Below, piece after piece: positions 34,341 to 45,433 of a stretch of DNA of 64,000 bases. Position 1 is the first letter of the stretch; every line of letters starts with the position of its first letter. The translations under genes and the position numbers were made by a program. The stretch is taken from NCBI GenBank assembly GCA_012934845.2, contig WNNJ02002915.1:39626-103625 (forward strand), read 5' to 3'. The DNA comes from Pomphorhynchus laevis (taxonomy: Eukaryota > Acanthocephala > Palaeacanthocephala > Echinorhynchida > Pomphorhynchidae). The notes under the pieces are model-generated. The model saw nothing but the letters and a program-made list of their open reading frames with translations, was not told the origin of the DNA and made no database searches.

Positions 34341-36270
34341 AATCTTTGAGTATATTCTCCATCTCGGTTTGCACGTTATGAAACGATCTCATTATGCTCC
34401 TTGGCTTGATTCTGATTGTTGCATGACCAAACACAATCTTCGTCACCTTCAACGAATCTCAGGTACGACATCTCAGACGATGCAACAATCTTGGTACTCA
34501 TAAGCATTATATTGACTATTTTCGACACCGACACTTACAACATCTCCTTATTTATCAAAACTTTTAACATTATGGCAATATAAACTTGTGTATTCCTATA
34601 ATCGGAATGGTTCTTGGAAAATCTTAAACTCTATTCTCGCTCACGCCTCCTGAATATCGTGTTCCAAACTTGATCCTGAATCATATTCTTAATACTTACT
34701 GTTCAAAAGTATCATTCTTTACTCGTATTCCTTGCTGAACTGTTTTATCTTCAGCCTTTATCAACTGAGAAGGTTTCATCTACTCTCCTACGCATAAATA
34801 ACTAGTATTCTTTACCATACCGCCGTCTCTTCCTGAACTGTTCCATCTTCTGAAACCTCATTATAGAGGTTTCTTTAACTCTCCTACACCTGAATAACTC
34901 GTATTCCCAGCAGACTCAATTCCAACTTATCTTATTAAGCTAATCCATCATATCATTGCCCCTTTCCACACCACCTGATTTAATACTTCCATTCAAAATA
35001 ACATTTTTCCTTCTTCCTTGGAGGACGCCATCGTTCGTTCTATACTTAAGAAATCCTCCCTTGATCTCAGTACTCCATCATCATATCGTCATATATCCAA
35101 CCTTCTCGAACGCCTAGTACTGTCTCAAGTCAATTCTTATATTTTCTCTTCAAACTTAAATCCAACTTTACAGCCTGCTTACAGTCAAAACCAAATCCTC
35201 GGAAACGGCATGCCATAAAGTTCTTGGTGACCTGCTAATTACTTGCTTGCGACTGCCGTTTTAGCAATGTTGTGATCTCTAGACTTTTCAGCAGCCTTTG
35301 ATATAGTTAACAAATCACATCTATATTGACTTTGTCGTCGCTACGGTTTCTTTTGTAACACTGTTGCGTGGTTCGTATCCTACCTCTCCGAGCGCACCTT
35401 CTTCGTCTGTTGTGGTTCAGCTTTATCATGTCCATCTCATCGTGTATACAGTGTTTCTAAAGCATCTGTCCTTGTCCTGATTTTTCCTCTCTTCTTGTTG
35501 GTAACTTGTAGCGTATACTCAATCTATTGGTTTTCACATCATTCAATATTCAGACGACATCCTGATATATTATCATTCTCGCACATTCAATATAGGTGAT
35601 ATTCCCTTTTACTCCACATAATGCTTAGTCGTAGTTTCCAATTACTTTAATTCAATTCAGACGATCATCAGCTACGCAAAATCTAGCGTCTTATGACTGA
35701 CTCGCCCTCGACGTGAATTTTCTTTCTTCTCTGTACTTCTTGATGGTTCATCTATCACTATCATGGACCATTTGAAAATGCTTAGTGTTTATTTAGATAC
35801 CAATCTTTCCTTTTTACCCTTTGTCCACTAAAAGGTTCGTTTTTGCTTTTTTCTTCGCTGTGGTTTTCGACGTATTCGTAGAATATATATCCGCACATTC
35901 GCTAGTCTACTGACTTGAAATCTTACTACGCCCTCTTCAACTCGTTGTCCACACAGCCGCTCGTATCTTATTACGCTTCCGATGTTTTGATCATATTTCT
36001 TGCCATCTATTGCTTTTCAATTAGCCTAGCATTTCTCAGCGCGTCAATATGCCCTCACTATTTCTTGCTTTTCGTTTCCGTATCAGTCCATATATATTCT
36101 CTAACTCTACGATGTCACACAGATCTCGTAGCCGTTCTTAAATATTGCACTAATAAAGGCCTCCTCACATACCATATTTCTGGGTCACTAGCATGGAACC
36201 GCATACCCGTTAACATTCGCTACTTTTCCTCATTTCACCCCTTCAAACAGCTCATTTCAATCTAACTCCT
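34340..36270 (+). pseudogene. LINE-A copy 4, heavily decayed
   Basis: Scattered LINE-A words survive in three frames: APWLDSDCCMTK near 34390, LLERLVLSQVNSY near 35105, FSAAFDIVN near 35290, HIIQYSDDILIY-like sequence near 35540, and C-terminal sequence (ISGSLAWNRIPVNIRYFSS) near 36170-36240. Many stops and frameshifts make it the oldest LINE-A copy seen. 5' part missing. Confidence 0.7.
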
Positions 36271-36301
36271 CTCCCTCGGCAAAGTACCACCTAATCTTTC
36301 T

Positions 36302-36493
36302 TCATTTCACATATAACCATCTGGCGTAAATATCTTTTCTATTAAAACTAAAATTCATTGTCGGCAATGCTAACGATAAACCTGACATATTGTATTTTTT
36401 ACAAATTTCTTGCCAATGCTCAGTACTGAATTTGATTGTTTTCTCTTTTTTATATTTAGTTATTAGTGGATCTGTAAGTGGCTTCGTCCCCAT
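36302..36493 (-). CDS. Unrecognised short open frame
   Basis: 63 codons from ATG 36493 on the minus strand (MGTKPLTDPLITKYKKEK ... FSTEHWQEICKKYNMS). Basic, with composition more like real protein than the AT-rich surroundings. No family recognised. It might be a remnant of an element or gene. No supporting context. Confidence 0.2.
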   Translation of the reverse strand: MGTKPLTDPLITKYKKEKTIKFSTEHWQEICKKYNMSGLSLALPTMNFSFNRKDIYARWLYVK

Positions 36494-38930
36494 TTTCCAA
36501 ATAAAAGAAAAATATATTTTAAATATATTTTAATTTGTGTATAGAAAACTGCATTTGTAGATACCAAAATGCAGTTACTCCAATCTTTGTCTAATATCTA
36601 TGTACCAAAACAGTATCATAAAAATATTATTATTTAATTATAATTGCGATTATATAGATATATAAGATATATAGATATATATAAATATATATATATCTTA
36701 TATCATATATATGATATAAGATATATATATCTTATGTCATATATTATATAGATATTTTTCATTATTGAAAATTGAATAATGGCATTATTTAGTTATTTAT
36801 TTAATTAATTAATCTAAATAATAATATGCGTCGTCATTTGTTATTCGTTTTTACTGGCCATCTACGACAAAATAGATTTTTTATTATAATTTATTTCACC
36901 TTTTAATAATCAAATAATTATGTATTAAATAGTTAAATATAATTAATTATAATTATTAATTATAGTTAAATTTAATTATTTACTAAATAATTTGTTTACA
37001 TTAATGTGGCAACACAGAATTTTCCCTAATCGTTTTCTCACTAAGATGTTGAAATTGTAAATATTATTTTATATTGAATAATAAATAATTTAATTTTAAT
37101 TAACAATAATTAAATTATAAATTTATGAATTTAATTTTTAATAATTTAATTGTAAAAAATAATTTAATTGTTTCATAATAAAAATTTAATAATGACATTA
37201 TTTAGTAAATTAAATGTTCATATTCGAATCTAAGTAAATATGTTTAGGCATCATTTACTATTCCATAAGAATTCTTTCTCTAAACTTAGCAATGATTAAA
37301 TATATAATTTTTAATTTTCTGTAAATGACTAAAGAAATCTCATTAAAGTCTCATAGGCAACTATGCATACACAAATAATCATATTTTAAATATTTAATTA
37401 AATATTAAATATTTAATTAAATATTAAATATTTAATTAAATAAATTATTTAAATATTAATATTTAATATTATATATTAAATATTTAATAATTTTTCATAA
37501 TTAAATAAAGGGATATTTAGTGACCTACGTTACTTTTTCGATATGTTATCATAACAGGCAAAGATATTTGCTTGTTAATAACAAGCCAATATAATATATG
37601 TTTAGCTCTTTCGCATTTAACTTTTTAATTTTACATTTTACTTACTGTTGAATAAAAAGTTGATGTTAACCTGTTAACGTGAATAAGTATTTAACGATTA
37701 ACTTATTAAATCGATAATATAATAAATAATTTTTAAAATTTTACGAAAAATATGTTGACACTAATCAATATGGTCAAAATTAAATCAAATTACTTATGAA
37801 ACGCTACATATTTTGCAATCAAATTAAAAATTATTTTAGTCTTTAAACAGAATTTTTAAAATGTAGATAATAAAAAATAAAAAATTCTAACCAGTATTTT
37901 ATAAACTGATAAATAGATTATATACCATGTATTGAAATAAAGATTGAAGGTTATCTGTTCAAAAGTTTTTTTAATCAGTTTCCTACAAACAGATTTTTCT
38001 TTTGTGAATATATTCTTTGTAAAATTTTATTGGGCATCTCTGTATCAATTTAAAAACATTAATAAATAATAGCAGAAGGCACTCTGCCAATTAATTTCAG
38101 TTCACAGTACTAAATAATCAACAAATATTCTATTAACATAATTCTATAATCATTTACTTTTTGCAGACGTGCAATGGATTGATATAAATAATTAAAAATA
38201 AGGAATTTAATTTTCGATTACTTTAAAATTCAATTTTTCATTTATCGAAAATTTGGATTTTAAGAAATAAATATTTACCTATGGATATACATAGTGTCCT
38301 TATAATATATATAACCTTATAATATATGTTTCGGATATATATAATATCCAAAACATGAATATCTAAAACATCAGATATAAATAATTTTAAATTATATGAT
38401 TAAGATGGGAAATTTATAATAAAAAATCTCCGTTTACATGTCTTGTAGATATAGAAATTACACATCTGGTTTTAAGAAATCTTGTCTTTAAGGTGTATGT
38501 AAAGACGTTTTTAAGAAGTAACCAATAAAATATATTGTTCCTAAGTAAATATGACCTTAGTAACATGATATAAAGGCTAGTTTGTTTTAATATAGTTCAT
38601 ATTTTTACGCTATTGTACATTTGAAAACTGTTGTATTGACTGGCAAGGCCGTATACAAAGCTTGCATGTGCATAACCTGTCATGAAAGGAGATTTTTCAA
38701 TTGCAGAAATGGTCAATTGTAATTGAATAAATAAAGAAATATTCGACAATAATATATTCCTTATGTATATTTATTCATTAAAAAAATATTAATCCAAAAA
38801 TTGAATGTTGAGCAATATGGTGGCCCGATTTGGTATCTTATGTCAAAGAACATAACCTGTATAGCTTCATTAATAGAGCACAAAATTTTCTTATATTTAT
38901 ATTAAATTATTAACAAAGTATTTAAAGAAT
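36494..38930. other. AT-rich noncoding region with simple repeats
   Basis: Microsatellite-like TATATAGATATA/ATATCTTA at 36650-36760 and an AAATATTTAATT array at 37380-37500. No gene or element recognised in the rest. Confidence 0.45.
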
Positions 38931-38939
38931 CAAACAGGA

Positions 38940-39310
38940 AATAGTTAGATAATATTAAAAATAAATTTAAACGATTTAACGGAACATGTTTACTGATGGA
39001 TAATAAATAATATACTCTGTATTAGAATTAAATACACTAGATAATCGAATTTCATCAGAGGAAATACTCTGAAATATTCAGAGTATATATATACATCAAT
39101 ACCTGCAAATATTCATTAGCAGGTATTGAATGTATTGTCCCCAATGCTATGTTGATCTGAATAATACAGGCTGAAACATGATAAAATAACAGTTTCTTCT
39201 GATGCCCTTTAATTCTTATTATGATACATTGTATATTATTTAGTCAATTCATAAAAATTGACTTTTATTTTAAATTTTAACTTGATATAAATATGAATTA
39301 TATAAAATCG
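38940..39310 (+). mobile_element. Naiad 3' end fragment
   Basis: A start reading like the Naiad RT C-terminus (NIKNKFK, then MDNK and stop) leads into a copy of the Naiad 3' UTR: gataataaataatatac, cagaggaaatac, cattagcag, ccccaatgctatgttg, ggctgaaac, then tagtcaattcataaaaattg and aattttaacttgatataaat. It matches the minus strand of 54700-54400, though diverged. The pseudoknot seen in the other copy is not conserved here. Confidence 0.7.
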
Positions 39311-39349
39311 AATTTAACTATTTATTATTTATTTTTATTTTTTAACTTA

Positions 39350-39425
39350 AAAGTGCTCCAATGGGAGGTAATACTAGCCCAATTATAGCTGACTTATTTA
39401 AAAACTTTTTAAAATTGCTCAATTA
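39350..39425 (+). pseudogene. Naiad RT fragment
   Basis: APMGGNTSPIIADLF can be read directly. It corresponds to VPMGGNSSPIIADLF of the Naiad RT at about 55250-55210. Only about 25 codons survive. Confidence 0.75.
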
Positions 39426-39639
39426 AAAATAAAATTTTAAATTTTATAAATTTTATCAATCAAGTATATACCTTATCAATTAAATTATGAAAGTGACGTC
39501 GTTTCTGTTATTCAATTATAATTCGACAGCAATTAGTGTTCTGCGCTCAGTTTCTATTTAAAATAAATATAAATTGTATAGAATCTTATATTATTATTTA
39601 TTATTTATCTTTTACTCTTTTATATATCGTATAAAATTG

Positions 39640-39965
39640 CATAAGATTTTATACAATTTATATTTATATCAAGTTAAAATTTAAAATTGAAATTTAAGAT
39701 AAAAGTCAATTTTTATGAATTGAATAAATTTTTTTAAATTACAATTTTTAAACACGTTTTAAATTAATTATGAATTAAACATAATGATAAATGTAAAAAT
39801 ATTATTTATTTTCAATATAAATATTATAATAAATTTATAACTCGGTATAATGTTAGTAATATAAGATAACTATTATAATTTATTTTTTGATTTATAAGAA
39901 TTGACTTTTATTTTAAATTTCAATTTTAAATTTTAACTTGATATAAATTATATAAAATCTTATAA
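39640..39965. repeat. RepB: Naiad 3'-terminal repeat, inverted pair
   Basis: The block from gaattgacttttatttta to aacttgatataaat occurs minus at 39640-39725 and plus at 39895-39965. Further copies lie at 39247-39307, 41893-41972 and at the end of the Naiad (54400-54487). It appears to be the terminal 3' UTR of the Naiad family. Confidence 0.6.
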
Positions 39966-40703
39966 CAATTATTTGTAATTATTTATTTAATTATTTCTTA
40001 TTTGAATTTTATTTTACATTATTTTTAATTGATATATAATAATAAAATACGTAGACTCAATTAGCTGATCTGATAATTATTTATTCCTCGATATTTTAAC
40101 AACTCCCATTTTTATATTTTCCCATTTTTATATTTGTTTCCATTAATGGATGTAATTTTCTACAATTATATGTCGTCTAAATTTAATACAAATTAAATAC
40201 ATGAATTTGTTTTTACAATATATTTAGTTATATATTATATAACTCATTTTAAGTAATTTTTTCGCTGTAAGTGATTTTATATTACAGATTTCTCACAGAA
40301 TAAAACTTCAGGGTTATTATAATAATTATAACAAACCTGAAAATAATAATTTATGTAAAATATAAAATTTTATTTAATTTTAATACATTAATAATTATAT
40401 AATAATTTATGTTTATTAAATAATTTTATAATTTGAAATAACTATATTAATGTGAAAGTAATAATTTTAATATGTTAATTGATAAGTTACAAGATAAGTT
40501 GTCAGTTAATTAAAAGTTTTTTTTTGAGTTTGTAAATTACAGAAAAAAATCATAATATTAGACATAGTGCCTACGTTAAAAACAACTGAGTGTGTAAACG
40601 AAACATTTAAGTACCTTTAAAAAGCCAATTAGTAAAAAAAATTGAACGAACAATTCATTTCTAAACTTGGATAACCACTTTATTTACCAAATTTCGCGTT
40701 TAG

Positions 40704-40918
40704 ACGAAAGTTATACGGCAAAATCGGACGATGCTTCTGTCGCTGACACTAATAAGCAAATTGAATACGATGACGATGAGGATTTAAGGGATTTGGCTGA
40801 AAAGAAACGTATTCTGCTTGAACAGATAGCCCAACTTGACGCTCAATTGGGTTCACCTACAGAAGTAGATGAGTATTGCGATAACCAAGCAACAAATTCA
40901 ACAGAAATCATTGAATAA
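40704..40918 (+). CDS. Probable terminal exon of the arginine/serine-rich gene
   Basis: tttag at 40699-40703 precedes an open segment whose phase exactly accepts the phase-1 donor at 29545, making a GAC codon across the junction. It encodes about 70 residues: DESYTAKSDDASVAD, an acidic patch EYDDDEDLRDLAEKKRIL, a short heptad-like coiled coil (LLEQIAQLDAQL) and an acidic end (STEIIE), with TAA at 40916. An aataaa lies near 41085. The 5' open reading is not ATG-started, which supports an exon. The link to 28492-29545 spans 11.2 kb and needs RNA evidence; further exons could lie between. Confidence 0.5.
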
Positions 40919-41892
40919 CCTATTACTACGAATATTATATTGTCTTTTGTCTGTTTGATACGAACAATTTGTTTGAAGTAGTTTATTACCGATTAATTTC
41001 AACTTATCGCTTATTTGGGCTTTGTAGATGTTGTTTCGTAACTTGTTAAATAATGATATCTAAGCGAAACAGCAAAATAAAAGCTAAAACTGTTTTCAAA
41101 TCTAAGAATTCTATAACCATCTTTTTATATTTTTCGATGTCGATTTTCAAAGCAAATTGAAATTTTATGTTCTCTGGAAAATTGATTTTTACAGCTTATA
41201 ACGTAAATAAATTTAATAAATTATAAGTTGAATTAATTAAACTTGACCGAAAAAAGTTGGAATTGTTAGTTATGAGATTAAGATAATAACGGAAATGTTT
41301 ATTCGTAAAATTGAGCTACAATTCACTGTTTAAATTAAAAGAGGACTCATTAGAAAAAGATAAATGAAATTAATTAAATTCGATTGAAAATAATTGCAGT
41401 ATTAGTATTATAAATTGCGGTATAAACTGAAAATCGAATAACTGCTGTATAAAAAATGTGTTTATTTTAATTCGTAAACACTTAAAGAAATATCAAGTTA
41501 GACTAACATCAAGTTAGACTAACTTGATTTAAAAAAAACTATCTTTTAACAGCCAGTTATTGAAGACTACTTTACTTTTTCTACGATTAATTTGCCCTGT
41601 GTATTCTTGACTTGTACACGACAAGTCAAGCAATGATCGTTTTTAGTTTTCTACACAAAAACGTTAATCGTTAACCAACACAGTATGACGAGGTGTAATC
41701 TAATTCAAAATATTTCGTCTGCATACAAATGTGTTCATCCAGTTTCATATACACTTTCATATTATGAAATGATCATCCCTTTGCTTTTCGACATTGCTTT
41801 CGACAATTCACTGATCGTCATTGATATCCGAGAGTCGACAACATATTAATTGAATGCATTTTTTTATTAAATAAAATTCTAATGTTATTTAT
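40919..41892. other. 3' flank of the proposed RS-gene exon
   Basis: AT-rich, with an aataaa near 41085. Nothing else recognised. Confidence 0.3.
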
Positions 41893-41972
41893 TAGTCAAA
41901 TCATAAAAATTGAGTTTTATTTTACATTTCAATTTTAAATTACTTGATATAAATATAAATTGTATAAAATGT
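41893..41972 (+). repeat. RepB copy
   Basis: aaattgagttttattttaca, aatttcaattttaaat and acttgatataaatataaat match the Naiad 3'-terminal block. Isolated fragment. Confidence 0.55.
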
Positions 41973-42138
41973 TATATAATTATCTATTATTTATCTTCAT
42001 TTTTAATTTATATATCGTATAAAATTCGTAGACTTAGTTATCTGATATGATTTGTTCTACTGACAAGTTATTATTGACATGTGGAGTTTGTTTTCCATGT
42101 AATATAACCTTTGTCAGAAATAATGAAACTATGTATTA

Positions 42139-42635
42139 TTGAGACGAGCACTCAACCAGCTGTTGAGTGCAGACGAGCAGACTATCGAACTTTTGCGTCG
42201 CAAACACCCAGAACGGCGGTTTCTTTATAATAAAAGCTGCGCACGTCCGCGGTCAAATCTCGATTTAGGTCCACTTATTTCGGGTCCTTCTGTCTTGTCG
42301 GCTCTCCAGTCATTTCCACCGTCTTCTGCTGGGGGGGCGCTGATGGCCTGAGTCCTTCTCATCTACGTGACCTGGTTAGTCGTTCGAGCGGTATAGGAGA
42401 CATACTACTCAAATCTATTTGTGAGCTAACAAGTAACATCCTTGCGGATAAAGTGGCAACCTCGATCAGGCCTATATTATGCGGAGCCAAGCTTTTGGCT
42501 TTCGTAAAAGGGGACGGTGGAGTCAGACATATAGCTGTTGGGTGGACCTTCCGCCGGCTAGCTGCTAAGGTGGCTTGCAGATTTGCTACCGAGAGAGTGG
42601 TTGACATGCTTCTTCCAAATCAACTTGGAAAAATA
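42139..42635 (+). pseudogene. Reverse-transcriptase fragment of a further retroelement
   Basis: A first frame reads RRALNQLLSADEQTIELLRR and KHPERRF. After a shift near 42345 it continues GGADGLSPSHLRDLV ... SIRPILCGAKLLAFVKGDG and VRHIAVGWTFRRLAAKVA. The pattern (G-DGL-P-HL, then KDGG-RPIAVG-TLRRLAAK) is the entry region of an RT found in a LINE-like group distinct from CR1, RTE and Penelope. The element is cut off right after this motif, where a Naiad 3' fragment begins. Clade not determined. Confidence 0.55.
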
Positions 42636-42647
42636 CCATCAAACAGA

Positions 42648-42880
42648 AAATAGTAAAATATATAAATCAAAACAATATTATTAAAAACAAATTTAAACTC
42701 TTAAGCGAAGAAAATTTTTATGGATAATAAATAATATACTTTGTATTAGAATAAGATACTAGATAATCGAATTTTCGTAAAAGGAAATATGTCAGAGGAA
42801 ATATTATTTATTATTTATAATTATTTCTTTATTTTTAATTTATAGTATAAAATACGTAAATTCAGTTAGCTGATCTGATT
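42648..42880 (+). mobile_element. Naiad 3' end fragment, copy 3
   Basis: Opens with IVKYINQNNIIKNKFKLLS, matching the Naiad RT C-terminus (IVKYINQHNNIKNKFKLLS), then ggataataaataatatactt and tagaataagatactagata as in the Naiad 3' UTR. Ends in AT-rich sequence with part of RepB. Confidence 0.75.
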
Positions 42881-43153
42881 TAGTTGTATAGAAAAATTTT
42901 TAGTCAAAAATCTTTAAGTTCCATTTCAAGCATTTAAGTTTTAGTTAAAATAATATTTTACATTCAAGTCATTATTAAAAATAATAACATTTACTTAATT
43001 CCTGTATAATCAAATTTTTTAATGCTTTTACCTATTTGACCTATTTGATTATGTGCAATCAAATAATAAACCATTTGTGTGTTTTGAGTTTCGTCGGCTA
43101 TTTCTCAAGAATCGTCATTTATTTAGAATCAAAATTATAGGTAAAACATGTAA

Positions 43154-43210
43154 GCCAGACGCGAAAGAATGACGAACGCCGTTTCGTCATCAGAGTGACT
43201 CATCAGTGCC
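43154..43210 (-). ncRNA. Candidate type I hammerhead ribozyme 1
   Basis: Minus strand: CTGATGA (43206-43200), stem II GTCA/TGAC closing loop CTCTGA, GAAA (43185-43182), a short stem III ACG (43182-43180) / CGT (43161-43159), the cleavage triplet GTC ending at 43158, then TGGC. Stem I is weak: A-U and C-G, a mismatch, then G-C. The core is complete. The 3' flank (gtaagccagacgcgaaagaa) recurs 304 bp away at 43445, as expected of tandem ribozyme-bearing monomers. Confidence 0.6.
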
Positions 43211-43411
43211 AGATCCATCCCACTACTGGATGCATAGGAAAACTGGCAGACGGCAATCAATTAATGAATCAATGTGAATGATGTACTAGAAAATTTTCTA
43301 GTAACATCATAGAGTACTAAATCAGTACTACAGCTTGACCAAAAAGGATCATTAGCAAAAGCACTGGCATTTGCCAGCGCAGGTCTCTTTAATATCGGCT
43401 AACTTTTATTT

Positions 43412-43554
43412 AAGGAGAGTGAGACCATTCCGCGTGAATTTCTTGTAAAACATGTAAGCCAGACGCGAAAGAATGACAAACGGCATTCGTCATTCTTTCG
43501 CGTCTGGCTTACATGTTTTACAAGAAATACACGTGGAATAGTCTCACTCTCCTT
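43412..43554. repeat. Long near-perfect hairpin sharing the ribozyme flank
   Basis: aaggagagtgagacca (43412) pairs with tagtctcactctcctt (43554). Pairing runs inward through cttgtaaaacatgtaagcc and agacgcgaaagaatgac to a small loop near 43483. The arms are about 68 bp with few mismatches. The inner arm equals 43141-43175, the sequence 3' of the hammerhead. Confidence 0.85.
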
Positions 43555-43786
43555 GAATTCGAAATTTTGGGATCATATAAATCTGATTTCTTAAAATTTG
43601 AGTCTTCTTAAATTACAGAGGTAAAGTTAGATATGAAATTGTATTGATAATATAAAATTGAAATTCTTAAAGACTAATCGTTACGATGAAACAATTATTA
43701 ATTACAGTAGATAATCAAATTTTAAATATGGATTGCATTAAGTCTAGATCTTTAAGTTAATCAACCAAAATTATGAATTTTATCTT

Positions 43787-44050
43787 ATGTCAAGAACTTT
43801 AGAACAGGACCTTCAGATGTCAGAATTTAAAAGCAAATTAGGCGGAGATCAATGTGAAGCTGAGATAGATATAAAGGAACGCAACGTACGATCCATCCTG
43901 CGAGAGTTGCCTGCTAGTTATTTGAGACCAGCATACGCTGCAATACAGTTAGGAGCAAAGCGATCTCCAGAAGTATCAAGAATATTGCATCACACAACAG
44001 ATATCGAAAGTATTTCTTTAATATCTAATTTTGGATTTGTTTCAAATTAA
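43787..44050 (+). CDS. Small open frame, possible host protein
   Basis: 87 codons from ATG 43787, charged N-terminus, then NVRSILRELPASYLRPAYAA and a basic C-terminal part. The middle faintly recalls the conserved C-terminal segment of CDK2-associated proteins (a LLxIIEELGKEIRPTYAG-type pattern), but key spacing differs and I do not claim it. It could be a complete small gene, an exon, or chance. It is not phase-compatible with the first visible SGF29 exon. Confidence 0.3.
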   Translation: MSRTLEQDLQMSEFKSKLGGDQCEAEIDIKERNVRSILRELPASYLRPAYAAIQLGAKRSPEVSRILHHTTDIESISLISNFGFVSN

Positions 44051-44490
44051 ATACATAATTGTATAAATCGAAAAGTAAAAAATATCTTAAGTTAAAATTG
44101 AACTAGTTTCGTTTAACAAACATTTTGTAAAATTAATATTTAATGCACACTTCTATGACTTACAATTTTATCGTATTTTCGTTTATCAATTTTTTTTAAT
44201 TTTTAACTTTTAAATTTTTTTAATTTTGAATTAAAATTTAATTTAAATAAACACATTGTAGATAATGTATTTGCAAACTAAAAATGAAAGTATTTCAAAC
44301 AAAGAATTACTATATCTAACCAACTTTTGAATTTTAATAAATTAATACATTTACTAATTTAATACGTTAATAATTTATTTCATTGATTTAATAAACAATA
44401 GCTTCATTGCAGAATTCTAAAACGCTTCGATAAATTTTCGATAAATGTTAAATTTGTAAAAAATATACTTATCATGATCTGCATTTTAAA

Positions 44491-44663
44491 TATTCAAGAA
44501 CGATCAGGTATAATTTAAAATCTACAAAATAATTTTGGTATCACTCTAGAAACTACTAGCATCTTCAAAAATTTGAAACGAATTTGTTTTAAATTTCTAA
44601 AGATGCTAGAAATATTAAAATAACTTTGTTGACTTTCGATTATACCTGATCTTTTCTGAATAT
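44491..44663. mobile_element. Foldback MITE-like element
   Basis: tattcaagaacgatcaggta (44491) pairs with tacctgatcttttctgaata (44663). Pairing continues to ctagcatcttcaaaaattt / aaatttctaaagatgctag at the centre. The centre shares the word gcatcttcaaaa with RepA. No coding capacity. Confidence 0.75.
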
Positions 44664-44904
44664 TTATTATTAGATCATAATTTTAATACATTAGATTCTT
44701 ACATAATTTTATTAGATATGTTTTTAAAATATATTAAGCCTTATCGTCGGTCAACATTTGCCAAATCAACCTTTGATTATTGTCATATAAACCTTTCACT
44801 GATAATGTCGGGAAAAGACAATGTATATCAATGCGAGGGGATTGAAGTAAAACTTATTACTTTCCGCGTTCTTCCGGATTAAGCACGATCGCAACTCTAG
44901 CGAA

Positions 44905-45028
44905 TTCATTTGTTCGTTAATGGTTAAATTATATTACTGAAAGTGGAATCTAATCCTTCCGTTATATTCATTTGTTCGTTAATGGTTAAATTATATTACT
45001 GAAAGTGGAATCTAATCCTTCCGTTATA
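44905..45028 (+). repeat. Perfect 62-bp tandem duplication
   Basis: attcatttgttcgttaatgg ... ccttccgttat at 44905-44966 is repeated without change at 44967-45028. Recent slippage or duplication about 80 bp upstream of the first visible SGF29 exon, possibly in its promoter or first intron. Confidence 0.9.
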
Positions 45029-45106
45029 AAAATTGATACACAATGACACCATAATTTATTGTCTAGAGTTTAAATTATGAACCGAGTTGGTTAATGAAAT
45101 TTTCAG

Positions 45107-45433
45107 TGCAACCAAAGAAACTTTTTGTGCGAAAACTAATGATTTAGGTAATCACAAACTGTCTAAAATTCAATCTCGTTGCAATCAAGCGATAAAGGAG
45201 ACTGAAAAGGAAATTAGGTATAGAAAATCGGATTAATCTTAAATGTTTAAAGATTTTGGTAGTACGATCAAAGCTGCTCTTGAGCAGATAAGCAAAATAC
45301 GCTCCCTGCAGGACGAAATAAGACAGCTGAATAGAAAATCTGACAAGTTATTTAATAGGCGTGGTACTTTAATGGCTCATTTACAGCAAGCTGCAATTAC
45401 GCTTCCATTGTGGTTACCGGAGGACAATAAACC
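45107..45433 (+). CDS. SGF29: SGF29 coiled-coil exons (45107-45217 and 45263-45433)
   Basis: SGF29 is the histone-H3K4me3-reading subunit of the SAGA and ATAC histone-acetyltransferase complexes. The first visible exon follows ttttcag and reads SKIQSRCNQAIKETEKEI. A 45-nt intron (GTATAG ... TTGGTAG, 45218-45262, phase 2) leads to STIKAALEQISKIRSL ... RRGTLMAHLQQAAITLPLWL. The last stretch is the family's conserved link between coiled coil and Tudor domains (RRGVLMxLLQQxAxTLPLW). The second exon ends in EDNKP with donor GTGAGT at 45434. An N-terminal exon of 40-60 residues is expected upstream but was not recognised. The next exon is 8.0 kb away at 53437. Confidence 0.88.

Noticed and set aside
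36302-36493. Assignment of the 63-codon minus-strand frame to a known family
   Set aside because: No family could be recognised, so it is left as an unidentified open frame.
43787-44050. This frame as the missing N-terminal exon of SGF29
   Set aside because: It ends in a stop, offers no donor of the phase required by the exon at 45107, and does not resemble the SGF29 N-terminus.
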